Origin: Catenulispora sp. MAP5-51
Lineage (GTDB): Bacteria; Actinomycetota; Actinomycetes; Streptomycetales; Catenulisporaceae
Assembly: GCF_041261205.1 (NCBI RefSeq)
Contig: NZ_JBGCCH010000003.1
Location: 248,001 to 312,000, forward strand
Reading direction: 5' to 3'
DNA length: 64,000 nucleotides
Under the pieces are notes generated by a model. It worked only from the letters and a program-made list of their open reading frames with translations. It was not told the origin of the DNA and did no database searches. Below are positions 8,442 through 16,881 of the stretch, one piece after another (the first letter of the stretch is position 1; each line of letters opens with the position of its first letter). The translations under genes and the position numbers were made by a program.

Positions 8442-9775
8442 CAGAAGAAGGTCCTCACCAGATCGACGACTCTCGGGTCGGCGCTGTCAGCGTCGTCGAG
8501 GACCGGGATCAGGGTCCACTTGTCGAACGCGGTGCAGGGATGGGAGAGGCCGAGACGGATGACGGCACCGACCGGTGCGGTATCGCCGGCATCGCGCAGG
8601 AACGCGTGCTGGTCGTTGAGCGCGGTGATGACGCCGGAAGCCGGTCCGACACCGCGGACGAGCTGAGGGATGGGCAGGCCCTCATCGAACGGGAGGTCGC
8701 GCTTGCCCGCGTCGAGGAGGGAGAGCTGCGGTTCGGGGTGCGAGACGACGCGGGCCCAGCCGTGCATCGCCGCTCGGAAGGGGGTCGAGGTCTTGGCTTC
8801 CCGGGAGAGCGGGGAGATGCCTCGGTAGAACCCGTCGTCGTGGATGACGTAGGCGCCGGACCGCACGACGACTTCGGCTCCTGATTCGGTCGCCGCCGGC
8901 ACCAGGATCTCGGCGACGGTGTCGAAGTACGCGCTGCCGCCGGCCGTGACGACGGGATGGTCGGTCTCGTAGGCGGCGGCGAGCCGGCGGTGCAGTTCGG
9001 CGAGGTCGCGGAGGTAGGAGCGGACGGCGTCGAGTCCCTCGGGCGAGGCGTCGTGCGCCAGCGCGCCCTCGTATCCGGCGACACCCGCGAGTCGCAGCGT
9101 CGGCGCCGTTACGACGGCGCGCGCGACGTCTTCGGCCTCTGCGATGCTGCGCGCCCCGGTCCGTCCGCCGGCGCCCCCGAGCTCGACGAGGACTTCGATC
9201 GGGCGGTCCGTCTCGGGATCGGGGCCGCTGCCGACGCCGGCGGCGCGCAGGGCGGCGTCCATCAGGGCGACGGTGTCCACGGAGTCGGCCCAGCAGGCGA
9301 AGGCGAAGTCCGGATCGGCGGCCAGCTCCGCCGCGATCCAGGCCAGGCCGGCCGGAGCTGTGTCGACCAGGGCGTTGGCGAGCATGAGGCGCTGGACGCC
9401 GAAGGCGCGGGCCACACGCAGCTGCGGGAGGTTGGCCAGTGTGATGGCGACTGCTCCGGCGTCCAGTTGGGCCTGCCAGAGCGCGGGGGCCATGGTCGTC
9501 TTGCCGTGCGGGGCCAGGGAGACGCCGGCCTCGTGGCACCACGCGGCCATGGTGCGCAGGTTGTGGTCCAGGGCGCCGGCGTCGAGGGTGAGCAGCGGGG
9601 TGCCGAGATCGGACAGGCGGGGGCCGGTGGCGACGTAGGCGTGCGCGGTGCGTCCCCAGGCCTGCGGCGGCAGGGCTTTGAACCGCCAGTCCAGGTGCTC
9701 GTCGCCGAGGGCGGCGACGGCGGTCCGGTCGATGCCGGCGCTCGCGGTGCGGCTGCCGAACGTCTGATGGACCAT
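8441..9775 (-). CDS. PLP-dependent amino acid deaminase/dehydratase, D-serine-dehydratase-like fold type III
   Basis: The 444-aa product starts at ATG 9775, which has GGAGG six bases upstream; a longer in-frame start at 9826 would cross the operator. The N-terminal alanine-racemase-like barrel carries the PLP lysine in LAPHGKTTMAP, and ITLANLPQLRVARAFGV follows. The C-terminal domain has GLSHPCTAFDKW, whose His and Cys bind zinc in eukaryotic-type D-serine dehydratases. Such enzymes remove water and ammonia from beta-hydroxy-D-amino acids. With KDG kinase and KDPG aldolase next to it, D-glucosaminate dehydratase activity is a reasonable prediction. RidA across the operator would clear the enamine intermediate. 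Confidence 0.82.
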   Translation of the reverse strand: MVHQTFGSRTASAGIDRTAVAALGDEHLDWRFKALPPQAWGRTAHAYVATGPRLSDLGTPLLTLDAGALDHNLRTMAAWCHEAGVSLAPHGKTTMAPALWQAQLDAGAVAITLANLPQLRVARAFGVQRLMLANALVDTAPAGLAWIAAELAADPDFAFACWADSVDTVALMDAALRAAGVGSGPDPETDRPIEVLVELGGAGGRTGARSIAEAEDVARAVVTAPTLRLAGVAGYEGALAHDASPEGLDAVRSYLRDLAELHRRLAAAYETDHPVVTAGGSAYFDTVAEILVPAATESGAEVVVRSGAYVIHDDGFYRGISPLSREAKTSTPFRAAMHGWARVVSHPEPQLSLLDAGKRDLPFDEGLPIPQLVRGVGPASGVITALNDQHAFLRDAGDTAPVGAVIRLGLSHPCTAFDKWTLIPVLDDADSADPRVVDLVRTFF

Positions 9776-9799
9776 GCGTCGCCTCCGCTGCCTGTGGGA

Positions 9800-9828
9800 T
9801 TGCAATATATGCAACGCTCGTTGCATAT
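9800..9828. promoter_or_regulatory. Palindromic operator of the divergent deaminase/kinase locus
   Basis: A perfect 10-bp inverted repeat ATATGCAACG-CT-CGTTGCATAT occupies 9807-9828. A second overlapping pair TTGCA-N5-TGCAA lies at 9800-9814, so TTGCA/TGCAA half-sites occur three times. It sits between the divergent start codons, as expected for an IclR-family operator; the IclR gene is two genes away. Confidence 0.7.
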
Positions 9829-9918
9829 GCTGTGTATCGGTTCTAGCATTCCAGGCGAAGGGCGGTCAACGCTGTGGGTGCAATGACTGTGGGTGCGATG
9901 ACTGGGGAGGCCGGAGTG

Positions 9919-11121
9919 GTGACGGCTTGGGCGGTGTGCGTCGGCGAGTCGATGGCGGCGTTGCTGCCGGACGTGCCGGGCCCGCTGGACGCTGTCGAGT
10001 CGTTCGCGGTCTCGGCCGGTGGCGCGGAGTCGAACGTGGCGTGCGCGTTGCGCGCCTTGGGCGTGCCGAGCGCGTGGGTCAGCCGGGTCGGCGACGACGG
10101 CTTCGGACGGCGGCTGGTCGGCGAGCTGGCCCGGCGGGGCGTGGACACCTCGGGGGTGGCGGTCGATCCGCTGCGGCCGACCGGGCTGTACCTGAAGGAG
10201 ACCGGCGGATCGGGGCGTGACGGGGACCTCGGCGCGGGTCGCAGCAAGCTGCATTACTACCGCGCGGGGTCCGCGGCGTCCGCGATGTCGGCGGCGACAC
10301 TGCGCGAGCCCGAGGTGGCGCGCTTGGTGGACGGCGCGCGGCTGCTTCACCTGACGGGGATCACGCCGGCGTTGTCGGGGACGTGCCTGGAGATGGTGCG
10401 CGCGGTGCTGGCCGCGCCGCGCGGGCGGCGGCTGGTCAGCTTCGATCTGAACTGGCGGCCGACGCTGTGGCGGGACCGGGACCCGGGCGTGCTGCGGGAG
10501 TTCGTGAACGCGGCCGACGTCGCGCTGCTCGGCGCCGACGAGGCGGAGATCGCCTTCGGCACCGGGGATCCGGGCGAACTCAGGGCTCTGTTCCCGGGGC
10601 CCGCGACGATCGTGGTGAAGGACGCCGAGCGCGTGGTGACCGCGCTGACCGCCGACGGTGCGGTGTCCGAGCCGGCGCTGGCGGTGGACGTGGTCGAGCC
10701 GACCGGGGCCGGGGACGCCTTCGCGGCGGGGTATCTGGCCGGGACGCTGCACGGGTTCGACGAGCGGCGGCGGTTGCGGCTCGGGCACCTGGCCGCGGCG
10801 TCGGCTTTGGTGGCGCATGGGGATGTGGGGGAGTTGGGGGATCTGAGCAGGCTTGCTGACGATGGCCGCGCCGACCGCGCCGACCGCGCCGACCGCGCCG
10901 CGCATGCCGAACCTGCCGCGCACGACGGCCAGTGGTCGGCGGTCACGGTCGCCGCGCTGCTGGAGGCCTCGGAGGAGCAGTGGCGCGCGACGCGGATCTC
11001 GGCCGGGGGCATCGCTTTCGGCGGCGGTGCGGCTGGCGGCGCTGAGGCCGATGACATCGCGGTCGGCGGCATCCAGGCCGGCGATATCCAGGCCGGTGGC
11101 TCGGAGCCGGTGCGCTCGTGA
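9919..11121 (+). CDS. kdgK: PfkB-family sugar kinase, probable 2-keto-3-deoxygluconate kinase
   Basis: The ribokinase/PfkB kinase has VCVGESMAALLPD at the start, GGAESNVACALRALG, WVSRVGDDGFGR and the ATP/anion-hole signature PTGAGDAFAAGYLAG. GTG 9919 is chosen because GGGGAGG lies eight bases upstream; GTG 9916, ATG 9883/9898 and GTG 9874 are alternatives. KDG kinases belong to this family, and the adjacent KDPG aldolase supports that role. The 400-aa product is about 90 residues longer than usual: after the fold ends near 10830 it continues into RAD repeats (nine-base repeats near 10864-10893) and a Gly/Ala-rich DIQAGG tail. The extension is probably disordered. Confidence 0.8.
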   Translation: MTAWAVCVGESMAALLPDVPGPLDAVESFAVSAGGAESNVACALRALGVPSAWVSRVGDDGFGRRLVGELARRGVDTSGVAVDPLRPTGLYLKETGGSGRDGDLGAGRSKLHYYRAGSAASAMSAATLREPEVARLVDGARLLHLTGITPALSGTCLEMVRAVLAAPRGRRLVSFDLNWRPTLWRDRDPGVLREFVNAADVALLGADEAEIAFGTGDPGELRALFPGPATIVVKDAERVVTALTADGAVSEPALAVDVVEPTGAGDAFAAGYLAGTLHGFDERRRLRLGHLAAASALVAHGDVGELGDLSRLADDGRADRADRADRAAHAEPAAHDGQWSAVTVAALLEASEEQWRATRISAGGIAFGGGAAGGAEADDIAVGGIQAGDIQAGGSEPVRS

Positions 11122-11179
11122 TGCCCGCTCTCCCACCCAAGTCGCGCAGCCGATCATTCCGCGAGAAGGTGAGGGTCTC

Positions 11180-11920
11180 ATGAGCCAGACCGTCACCCGC
11201 GCCCTGCGCCTGCTCACCGAGCTCGGCGAGGGCGAGCGCTCGCTGGACCAGCTGGCCGAGGTGGTCGGCGTCCACAAGACCACGGTCCTGCGGCTGCTCC
11301 AGTCGCTGGAGGCCGACCGGTTCGTCTATCGCGACGCCGAGTACCGCTACCACCTCGGCGCCGGGCTGTTCGCGCTGGCCGGGCTGGCGATGGAACAGCG
11401 CGGCATCCGGCCGATCGCGGCCCCGCATCTGGCGGCGCTGAACGCGGCGACCGGGCAGACCGTGCACCTGGCCGCGTACGAGGGCGGCGAGGTCGTCTAC
11501 ATCGACAAGTACGACTCGCGTCACAGAGTGCGTATGTACTCGCGTGTCGGGCTGCGGGCCGGGTTGCACAACACCGCGGTGGCGAAGGTCCTGCTGGCGG
11601 ATCTGCCGGTGGCCGAGCGGCGGCGGGTGGTGGCGGGGATCGAGTTCGTGCCGCACACGCCCAACACCATCGCCTCGGTGCCGCACCTGCTCGCGGAGCT
11701 GGAGACCGTGGCCGCGCAGGGGTGGGCCCAGGACCATGCCGAGCACGAGACGTTCATCAACTGCATCGGCGCGCCGGTGCGGGACGCCTCCGGGCGCGCC
11801 GTCGCGGCGGTGTCGATCTCGGTGCCGGACGTGGTGCTCCCGTATGAGCAGGTGCTGGAACTGCTGCCGCGGCTGCTCGAAACGGTGCGCGCCATCTCCG
11901 CCGACGCCGGCGCCCCCTGA
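11180..11920 (+). CDS. IclR-family transcriptional regulator
   Basis: The 246-aa product begins at ATG 11180, 58 bases after the kinase stop. The N-terminal winged HTH is TVTRALRLLTELGEGERSLDQLAEVVGVHKTTVLRLLQSLE in register with IclR proteins. The effector domain follows with TGQTVHLAAYEGGEVVYIDKYDS and the C-terminal INCIGAPVRDASGRAVAAVSIS motif. It most likely binds the palindrome at 9800-9828 and controls both arms of the locus. The inducer is probably a pathway intermediate such as KDG, KDPG or the amino sugar acid (inference). Confidence 0.88.
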   Translation: MSQTVTRALRLLTELGEGERSLDQLAEVVGVHKTTVLRLLQSLEADRFVYRDAEYRYHLGAGLFALAGLAMEQRGIRPIAAPHLAALNAATGQTVHLAAYEGGEVVYIDKYDSRHRVRMYSRVGLRAGLHNTAVAKVLLADLPVAERRRVVAGIEFVPHTPNTIASVPHLLAELETVAAQGWAQDHAEHETFINCIGAPVRDASGRAVAAVSISVPDVVLPYEQVLELLPRLLETVRAISADAGAP

Positions 11921-12004
11921 TTTCGCTGCGCCCTGACCTTGGTGCCCCCTGACTTCCAATCCTCTGTTCCGAGAACCATCTCCGAAAGAAAGCGAGCTCT
12001 CCCG

Positions 12005-12415
12005 ATGACTTCCGCGAAGACCGAGATCCGGACCGACGGCGCCCCGGCCCCGATGCCGGTGTTCTCCCAGGGCGTCCGCAAGGGCCCGATCCTGCAGGTG
12101 TCCGGGCAGGGCGGCGAGGACCCGGCGACCGGCCAGTACGTGGCCCCCGGCGACGTGAAGGCGCAGACCGCGCGCACGCTGGAGAACGTGAAGGCGATCG
12201 TCGAGGCCGGCGGCGGCACCGTCGACGACATCGTGATGCTCCGCGTCTACCTCACCACGCGCGACCACTTCGCGGCGATGAACGAGGCGTACGCGGAGTT
12301 CATCGAGGCGAACCTCGGCGCGGACGGGGTGAAGCCGAGCCGGACGACCGTCTTCGTGCAGCTGCCCAAGGAGTCGATGCTGGTGGAGATCGACGCGCTG
12401 GCCGTCGTCGGCTGA
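12005..12415 (+). CDS. RidA family enamine/imine deaminase
   Basis: The 136-aa product from ATG 12005 is of the RidA/YjgF/UK114 family. It has the PMPVFSQGVRKGPILQVSGQGGEDPATG front and LENVKAIVEAGGGTVDDIVMLRVYL helix-strand. The substrate-binding Arg lies in KPSRTTVFVQLP, followed by MLVEIDALAVV at the C-terminus. RidA enzymes hydrolyse reactive enamines and imines released by PLP dehydratases. Its position in the same locus as a PLP deaminase makes this role likely. A strong hairpin follows at 12437-12468. Confidence 0.85.
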   Translation: MTSAKTEIRTDGAPAPMPVFSQGVRKGPILQVSGQGGEDPATGQYVAPGDVKAQTARTLENVKAIVEAGGGTVDDIVMLRVYLTTRDHFAAMNEAYAEFIEANLGADGVKPSRTTVFVQLPKESMLVEIDALAVVG

Positions 12416-12436
12416 TCGGCTCGCCGGACCTCATGA

Positions 12437-12468
12437 CAGGGGCTTCATCCTGGGGGATGAGGCCCCTG
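12437..12468 (+). terminator. Hairpin after the ridA gene
   Basis: Arms 12437-12450 and 12455-12468 form a 14-bp stem (CAGGGGCTTCATCC, one G-U pair) with a TGGG loop. It lies 21 bases after the RidA stop. Confidence 0.75.
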
Positions 12469-12547
12469 GACCTGGGGGATGACAGGGCTCGAAGGTGCCA
12501 TCCGTGGGGTGATCCGCGATGAGACGCCCCGCTCATACCTTCAACCC

Positions 12548-13774
12548 ATGGTTACCAACCGACGCCGCCTGGCGGCCTCCGCGATCGTCGCTCTGTCCGT
12601 TTCCGCGCTCACCCTTGTCGGGTCAGGCGCCGCTTCCGCTGCGGCTCCGCATGCGGTTTCCGCCTATTCCGCCGCCGCATCGGCCCACTCTCCGGCATCC
12701 ACTTCGGCTTCCACTCCGGCCTCCGCGCAGTACTCGCTGCCCGCGCCGACCGGCCGCTACGCGGCGGGCGAGGACGTCCTGCACCTGACCGACGCCAGCC
12801 GCCTGGACCCCTGGAATCCCTCGGCGGGCCATCGCCAACTGACCGTCTCGATGCTCTACCCCGCTCGCCAGGGCACCGGTCAGCCCGCGCCCTACATGAG
12901 CGCCGGCGAGGCGGCGAACTTCGTGGCGCTGCGGGTCCCGCCGGGCTTCGGGGTCACCGCCGACGCCGTCGCGGCTCTGCAGACCCACGCCTTCACCGGT
13001 GCCAAGGCCGCTCCCGGCAAGTTCCCGCTGATCGTGCTCTCGCCCGGGCTGGAGAACCCGCGGGCGACCCTGACCTCGCTGGCGACCGATCTCGCGAGCC
13101 GGGGGTACGTCGTGGCCCTGGTCGGGCACCCGTACGAGGACAGCGGCGAGCAGCTCGCGGACGGAAGCATCGCGCCGTGTCTGTGGTGCGGCCAGAGCGG
13201 GCCGGACCCGGCGAGCAACGAGCAGCTGGTCAGCAGCCGCGCCGTGGACGTGAAGTTCGTCGTGGACCAGCTCACCGGCGGGCATGTCTGGGGTCTGAGC
13301 CACCTGATCGACAAGTGCGCCGTCGGCATGGCGGGTCACTCGGTCGGCGGCGCTTCGGCGGCCGCGGCCATGGAGGCCGACCCGCGGATCCGCGCGGGCG
13401 TGAACATGGACGGGACCTTCTTCCCCGCCGTGCCGGCCGGCGGCCTCGGCGACCGGGCGTTCATGATGTTCGGCAAGCAGAGCGACCACAGCGCCGGCGA
13501 CGCGCCCGACTGGGACCAGACCTGGGCCGACCTGACTGGCTACAAGCGCTGGTTCGCGGTGGACGGGGAGGCGCACGCGTCCTTCACCGACATCGCGGTG
13601 CTGGCCGAGGAGGCCTCGATGCCGGTCCCCGGGCAGAGCCTGGACGGGTTCCGCAGCATCCAGATCACCCGTGACTACGTCGCGGCGTTCTTCGACAAGG
13701 CCCTGAAGGGGATCCCGTCGCCGCTGATGGACGGCGCCTCGCCGGCGTACCCGGAAGTGGCCGCGCAGCCGTAG
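12548..13774 (+). CDS. Secreted alpha/beta hydrolase, PAF-acetylhydrolase/dienelactone-hydrolase type
   Basis: The 408-residue product starts at ATG 12548; upstream in-frame codons belong to the intergenic region. It has a Sec/Tat-like signal peptide (NRRRLAASAIVALSVSALTLVGSGAASA) and an Ala/Ser-rich linker to about residue 58. The hydrolase domain has PLIVLSPGLENPRATLTSLATDLASRGYVVALVGHPYED, the nucleophile elbow GHSVGG, an Asp in NMDGTFF and a His in GEAHASFTD. This resembles PAF-AH II-like lipases/esterases secreted by actinomycetes. The natural ester substrate is unknown. Confidence 0.78.
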   Translation: MVTNRRRLAASAIVALSVSALTLVGSGAASAAAPHAVSAYSAAASAHSPASTSASTPASAQYSLPAPTGRYAAGEDVLHLTDASRLDPWNPSAGHRQLTVSMLYPARQGTGQPAPYMSAGEAANFVALRVPPGFGVTADAVAALQTHAFTGAKAAPGKFPLIVLSPGLENPRATLTSLATDLASRGYVVALVGHPYEDSGEQLADGSIAPCLWCGQSGPDPASNEQLVSSRAVDVKFVVDQLTGGHVWGLSHLIDKCAVGMAGHSVGGASAAAAMEADPRIRAGVNMDGTFFPAVPAGGLGDRAFMMFGKQSDHSAGDAPDWDQTWADLTGYKRWFAVDGEAHASFTDIAVLAEEASMPVPGQSLDGFRSIQITRDYVAAFFDKALKGIPSPLMDGASPAYPEVAAQP

Positions 13775-13801
13775 ACGGGCCGTTGATCGGAGAATGGCGC
13801 C

Positions 13802-14458
13802 ATGACAGTTCGTGATTCCGTGGTCGATGGCAGGTACCTGGTGCTCGGCGGCTCCGGCCGGACCGGCTCGCTCGTGACGGCGCTGCTGCTGGAGCGGGGG
13901 GCGCGGGTGACGGTCGCCGGCCGGCGCCCGCGCGGTGTGGCCGGCGCCGACACCGCCGTGGTGGACCTGTCCGCCGGCTTCGACGCCGCGCTGCTCGACG
14001 GGTACGACGGCGTGGTCGTGTCGGTCGAGCCGCCGACCGACGACCGCGGCGCGGAGGCGGTGATGCACCGGGGTGTGGCGGCGGTCGGCGAGGCCGCCGC
14101 CCGGAGCGGGGCGCGGGTGGTGCTGGTGTCGCAGATCTACATCACGCGGGCCCACGAGCACCCGGACTTGGCGGGGATCATCGCGGCCCGGGCACGGGGC
14201 GAGGAGGCGCTGCGGGCCAGTGGTGCCGCGTACACGATCGTGCGGCCGGGGTGGCTGACGTCGGGGCCCGCGGCCGGGATCCGGCTGGAGCAGGGGGACA
14301 AGGGGGACGGTCGGACCAGCCGAGCGTCCGTGGCCGGGGCTTCGGTGGCGGCGCTGACTGCCGCGGACGCCGTGGGGAAGACCTTCGAGATCTACGACGC
14401 CGGCGACGCGGCGCCGGACTGGTCGGCCGAGTTCGCGGCGCTGGCGGCCGACAGCTAG
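13802..14458 (+). CDS. NAD(P)-binding Rossmann protein, NmrA/SDR-a type
   Basis: The 218-aa protein has the dinucleotide-binding loop YLVLGGSGRTGSLV followed by VTVAGRRPRG and a later YTIVRPGWLTSGP, as in atypical short-chain dehydrogenase or NmrA-like proteins. Many of these are redox sensors or sugar epimerase relatives rather than dehydrogenases. The catalytic Tyr-x3-Lys is not evident. It follows the hydrolase by 27 bases and may be co-transcribed. Confidence 0.7.
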   Translation: MTVRDSVVDGRYLVLGGSGRTGSLVTALLLERGARVTVAGRRPRGVAGADTAVVDLSAGFDAALLDGYDGVVVSVEPPTDDRGAEAVMHRGVAAVGEAAARSGARVVLVSQIYITRAHEHPDLAGIIAARARGEEALRASGAAYTIVRPGWLTSGPAAGIRLEQGDKGDGRTSRASVAGASVAALTAADAVGKTFEIYDAGDAAPDWSAEFAALAADS

Positions 14459-14505
14459 CGTGCTGACGGTGCCCGCTGGTGGCCGGTGGCTGCGGTAGGC
14501 GCTGT

Positions 14506-16185
14506 TCAGGGCGTTTTCTGCGCGGCCTTTCGTTTCGTGTCGGCCTCGACGGCCCAGCCGATCGCGACCGTCAGGATGCCCGCCAGGGTTCCGGCCGACG
14601 CCCACAGCGCTCCGATCGGCGGCAGCCAGGTCTTGTAGATCCCGGCGCCCGCGGCCTCCGCGCAGAACGCGGCGGCGCCGCCGGCGGCGAAGACGAAGAT
14701 GCCGGCGACGACCTGGACGGTGGCGCCGAGAGCGTCCGGGATCGCCTTCACGGCCGCGATGGTCCACAGGACCGCGGCGGTCACGACGACGAAGACGGTC
14801 GGCGCGATGACCCACCAGCCGGGGGAGTAGGCGTCCTTGGTCGGGTCGATGCGGTCCTGGACGATGACGCGGGCGTCCTGGTCGGCGGTGACGGGGTGCC
14901 AGGCGGCGGGGATCTCGGCGTGGTTGAGGGCGTAGGCGGCCAGGCCGAGGAGGGCGAGCATGAGGAGGAGGATCGCCTTGGACTGCCAGGGGGATCGGGG
15001 TTTCGCAGGGTTCTGGCTCTTGTTCTGCTTCTTGTTCTGCTTCTTGGTCTTGTCCGTGGCGATGCCGGTGAAGGTCGATGCGCCTGATGGCGTCGACTGG
15101 CCCGACTGATTCGACTGGCCTGACTGACCTGACTGAGCTGCTCGGGTGCGGCGGTTCTGTTGTGCCGACTGGATGCGGTTCTCGGCATGGAGGACCGCGG
15201 CGGCCGCGTTCTTGCGGAGCGCCTTGGCCAGCAGCCCGGCGACTTCCTTGGCGCCGCCGCCGTTCTTGGCGGGGTCGTCGAACGGCATGAAGGGGCGCGT
15301 GTAGGCGCGGGTCGATCCGAAGGTCGTGGTGGCGCCGTCGCCGAGTTGTTCGGCCGCCTGCTGGACCATCGTCAGGGCGTCGGTGAGCTCGGGGCGGTTC
15401 GCGGCGTCCTTGTGCAGGAGCGCGCCGAGGAGCGGCTTGAGGGCTCCGGCGCGTTGCGGTTCCGGGGGATCTTCGAGGAGTACGGCGGTCAGCGAGCCGG
15501 TGGGGGTGTCGCGGTGGAACGGCGAGACGCCTTCGACCGCGTGGTACAGCGTCACGCCGAGCGAGAACAGGTCGCTGGCGTAGGTCGCCTCGTGTCCGCG
15601 CGCCCGCTCGGGCGCCATGTACTCGGCCGAGCCGAGGATGACGCCGGCGGTGGTGATGGAGGGGTCGGCGTCGTTCACCGCGATGCCGAAGTCGGTGAGC
15701 AGGACGTCGCCGTCCTCGGTGAGCATCACGTTGGCCGGCTTGATGTCGCGGTGCACGACCTTCACGGCCTGCGCCGCGCGCAACGCCTGGAGCAGCGACG
15801 CGGCGAGGTAGACGGCGTCGGGCTCGGAGAGCGGGCCGCCGTCCTTGATCCGGGTCGCCAGGGTCCGGCCCTCGACGAGCTGCATGACGATCCAGGGGCC
15901 GCCGTCGTCCACGACGTCGTGCACCGCCACCACGTTCGGGTGGTCCCGCAGCTTGGCGGCGTGCCGCGCCTCGCGCAGCGCGCGCTCGGTCTGCGCCGCC
16001 TGCTGCGACTGCGGCGCGTTCAGCGGAAGCCGCACCTGCTTGACCGCGACATCGATGTCCAAAGACCGGTCCCGCGCTCGCCACACCTCCCCGAAGCCGC
16101 CCTCGCCCAACTTCGCCAGCAGGCGGTAGCGCCCGCCGACCGACCGCCCCAGCCCCGTCGCCCCCGGGCTCGTAGTCTCCACCAC
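14506..16185 (-). CDS. Membrane Ser/Thr protein kinase (PknB type)
   Basis: The 559-aa product starts at GTG 16185. The Hanks-type kinase domain (about residues 18-280) is complete: LGEGGFGEVW glycine loop, VAVKQV lysine, HRDIKPANVM catalytic loop, TDFGIAV metal loop and GSAEYMAPERA activation segment. A Gln/Ser/Asn-rich linker follows near residues 335-375 (repeated SGQ and QNKK stretches). Three to five hydrophobic helices at residues 400-545 have a periplasmic-sized loop between the first two. No PASTA or propeller sensor is present. It is an active-looking kinase with an unusual multi-helix C-terminus. Confidence 0.85.
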   Translation of the reverse strand: MVETTSPGATGLGRSVGGRYRLLAKLGEGGFGEVWRARDRSLDIDVAVKQVRLPLNAPQSQQAAQTERALREARHAAKLRDHPNVVAVHDVVDDGGPWIVMQLVEGRTLATRIKDGGPLSEPDAVYLAASLLQALRAAQAVKVVHRDIKPANVMLTEDGDVLLTDFGIAVNDADPSITTAGVILGSAEYMAPERARGHEATYASDLFSLGVTLYHAVEGVSPFHRDTPTGSLTAVLLEDPPEPQRAGALKPLLGALLHKDAANRPELTDALTMVQQAAEQLGDGATTTFGSTRAYTRPFMPFDDPAKNGGGAKEVAGLLAKALRKNAAAAVLHAENRIQSAQQNRRTRAAQSGQSGQSNQSGQSTPSGASTFTGIATDKTKKQNKKQNKSQNPAKPRSPWQSKAILLLMLALLGLAAYALNHAEIPAAWHPVTADQDARVIVQDRIDPTKDAYSPGWWVIAPTVFVVVTAAVLWTIAAVKAIPDALGATVQVVAGIFVFAAGGAAAFCAEAAGAGIYKTWLPPIGALWASAGTLAGILTVAIGWAVEADTKRKAAQKTP

Positions 16186-16482
16186 GTCCCGCCCTTCCCC
16201 GCTTGAGCGCCCGGCTACTCAGGAGGGGTCCCTTGACAGGAGGGCGATCATCGGTGACTCGGTGATCGCGCGCAGCTTGAAGGGCACCGAACGAGTGACC
16301 GGGCGGGTGACTGAGCGTGTGCCCGGGCGAGTGACCGAGCGAGTGCCCCACGACGGCCGAGCGCGCCCCCGCGCCGCCGGATCATCCCATCGGCCTACGC
16401 CTGCGCGAGCCCTGACGTCAGCGTGCATAGCATCCGAAAAGGGGGGAGTCAGAGTTAGCACACCTGCGGAAGGAACCGGTTC
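16186..16482. other. Intergenic region with imperfect repeats
   Basis: The region separates the divergent kinase and 113-aa genes. Around 16290-16350 a GTGACCGAGCG/GTGCCCGGGCG-like unit recurs four to five times. TGACGTCA occurs near 16412-16419. The plus-strand gene has a GGAAGGAA ribosome site at about 16467. No further gene is seen. Confidence 0.4.
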
Positions 16483-16824
16483 ATGGCTGACAACGGCACC
16501 CGCGTCAAGGCGGCCGACAACCCCATGGTCTACGTCGTCCTCGAGGGCAAGCGGCGGGCCCTGAACGAGTCGTCGTACCTGAACATCTTCAACGACTGGG
16601 AAGGCATCACCGAGGTCAACGTCGAGGACCTGCAGGACGGCGGCGCCATCCAGGACGGCTACATCGGCAACGCGAACGGCGAGAGCTACCTGGTCGCCGA
16701 CAACGTCAAGTACCGCATCAACGGCAACGCCACCGCCGAGCGCCTCAACCTGAAGGTGACCACGCCCCGGCCGCTGAGCGAGCAGGAAGTCGGCGCGCTG
16801 GCCGACGGGCCGCAGTTGGGCTGA
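16483..16824 (+). CDS. Hypothetical protein, 113 aa
   Basis: A well-formed small gene starts at ATG 16483 with GGAAGGAA about nine bases upstream. The product has no signal peptide or membrane helix. It reads as a small beta-rich protein: VYVVLEGKRRALNESSYLNIF, then ITEVNVEDLQDGG and YLVADNVKYRINGNATAERLNLKVTTP. I recognise no family. It is followed by a hairpin shared with the convergent SGNH gene, so it is probably monocistronic. Confidence 0.6.
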   Translation: MADNGTRVKAADNPMVYVVLEGKRRALNESSYLNIFNDWEGITEVNVEDLQDGGAIQDGYIGNANGESYLVADNVKYRINGNATAERLNLKVTTPRPLSEQEVGALADGPQLG

Positions 16825-16881
16825 TCGCGCGGATCGTATTGATCGTGCTGACCGCGCGGGTCTTGCCGATCGTGCGGATCG

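Noticed and set aside
9262-11283. A 673-codon minus-strand frame across the operator and kinase gene
   Set aside because: It overlaps clear PfkB and PLP-enzyme coding sequence and the divergent operator. Its composition is low-complexity.
12623-16351. A 1242-codon open frame on the minus strand
   Set aside because: It runs antisense through the secreted hydrolase and NAD-binding genes and out of frame through the kinase gene. Its product is Arg/Gly/Pro-rich with no domain, a typical GC-rich shadow.
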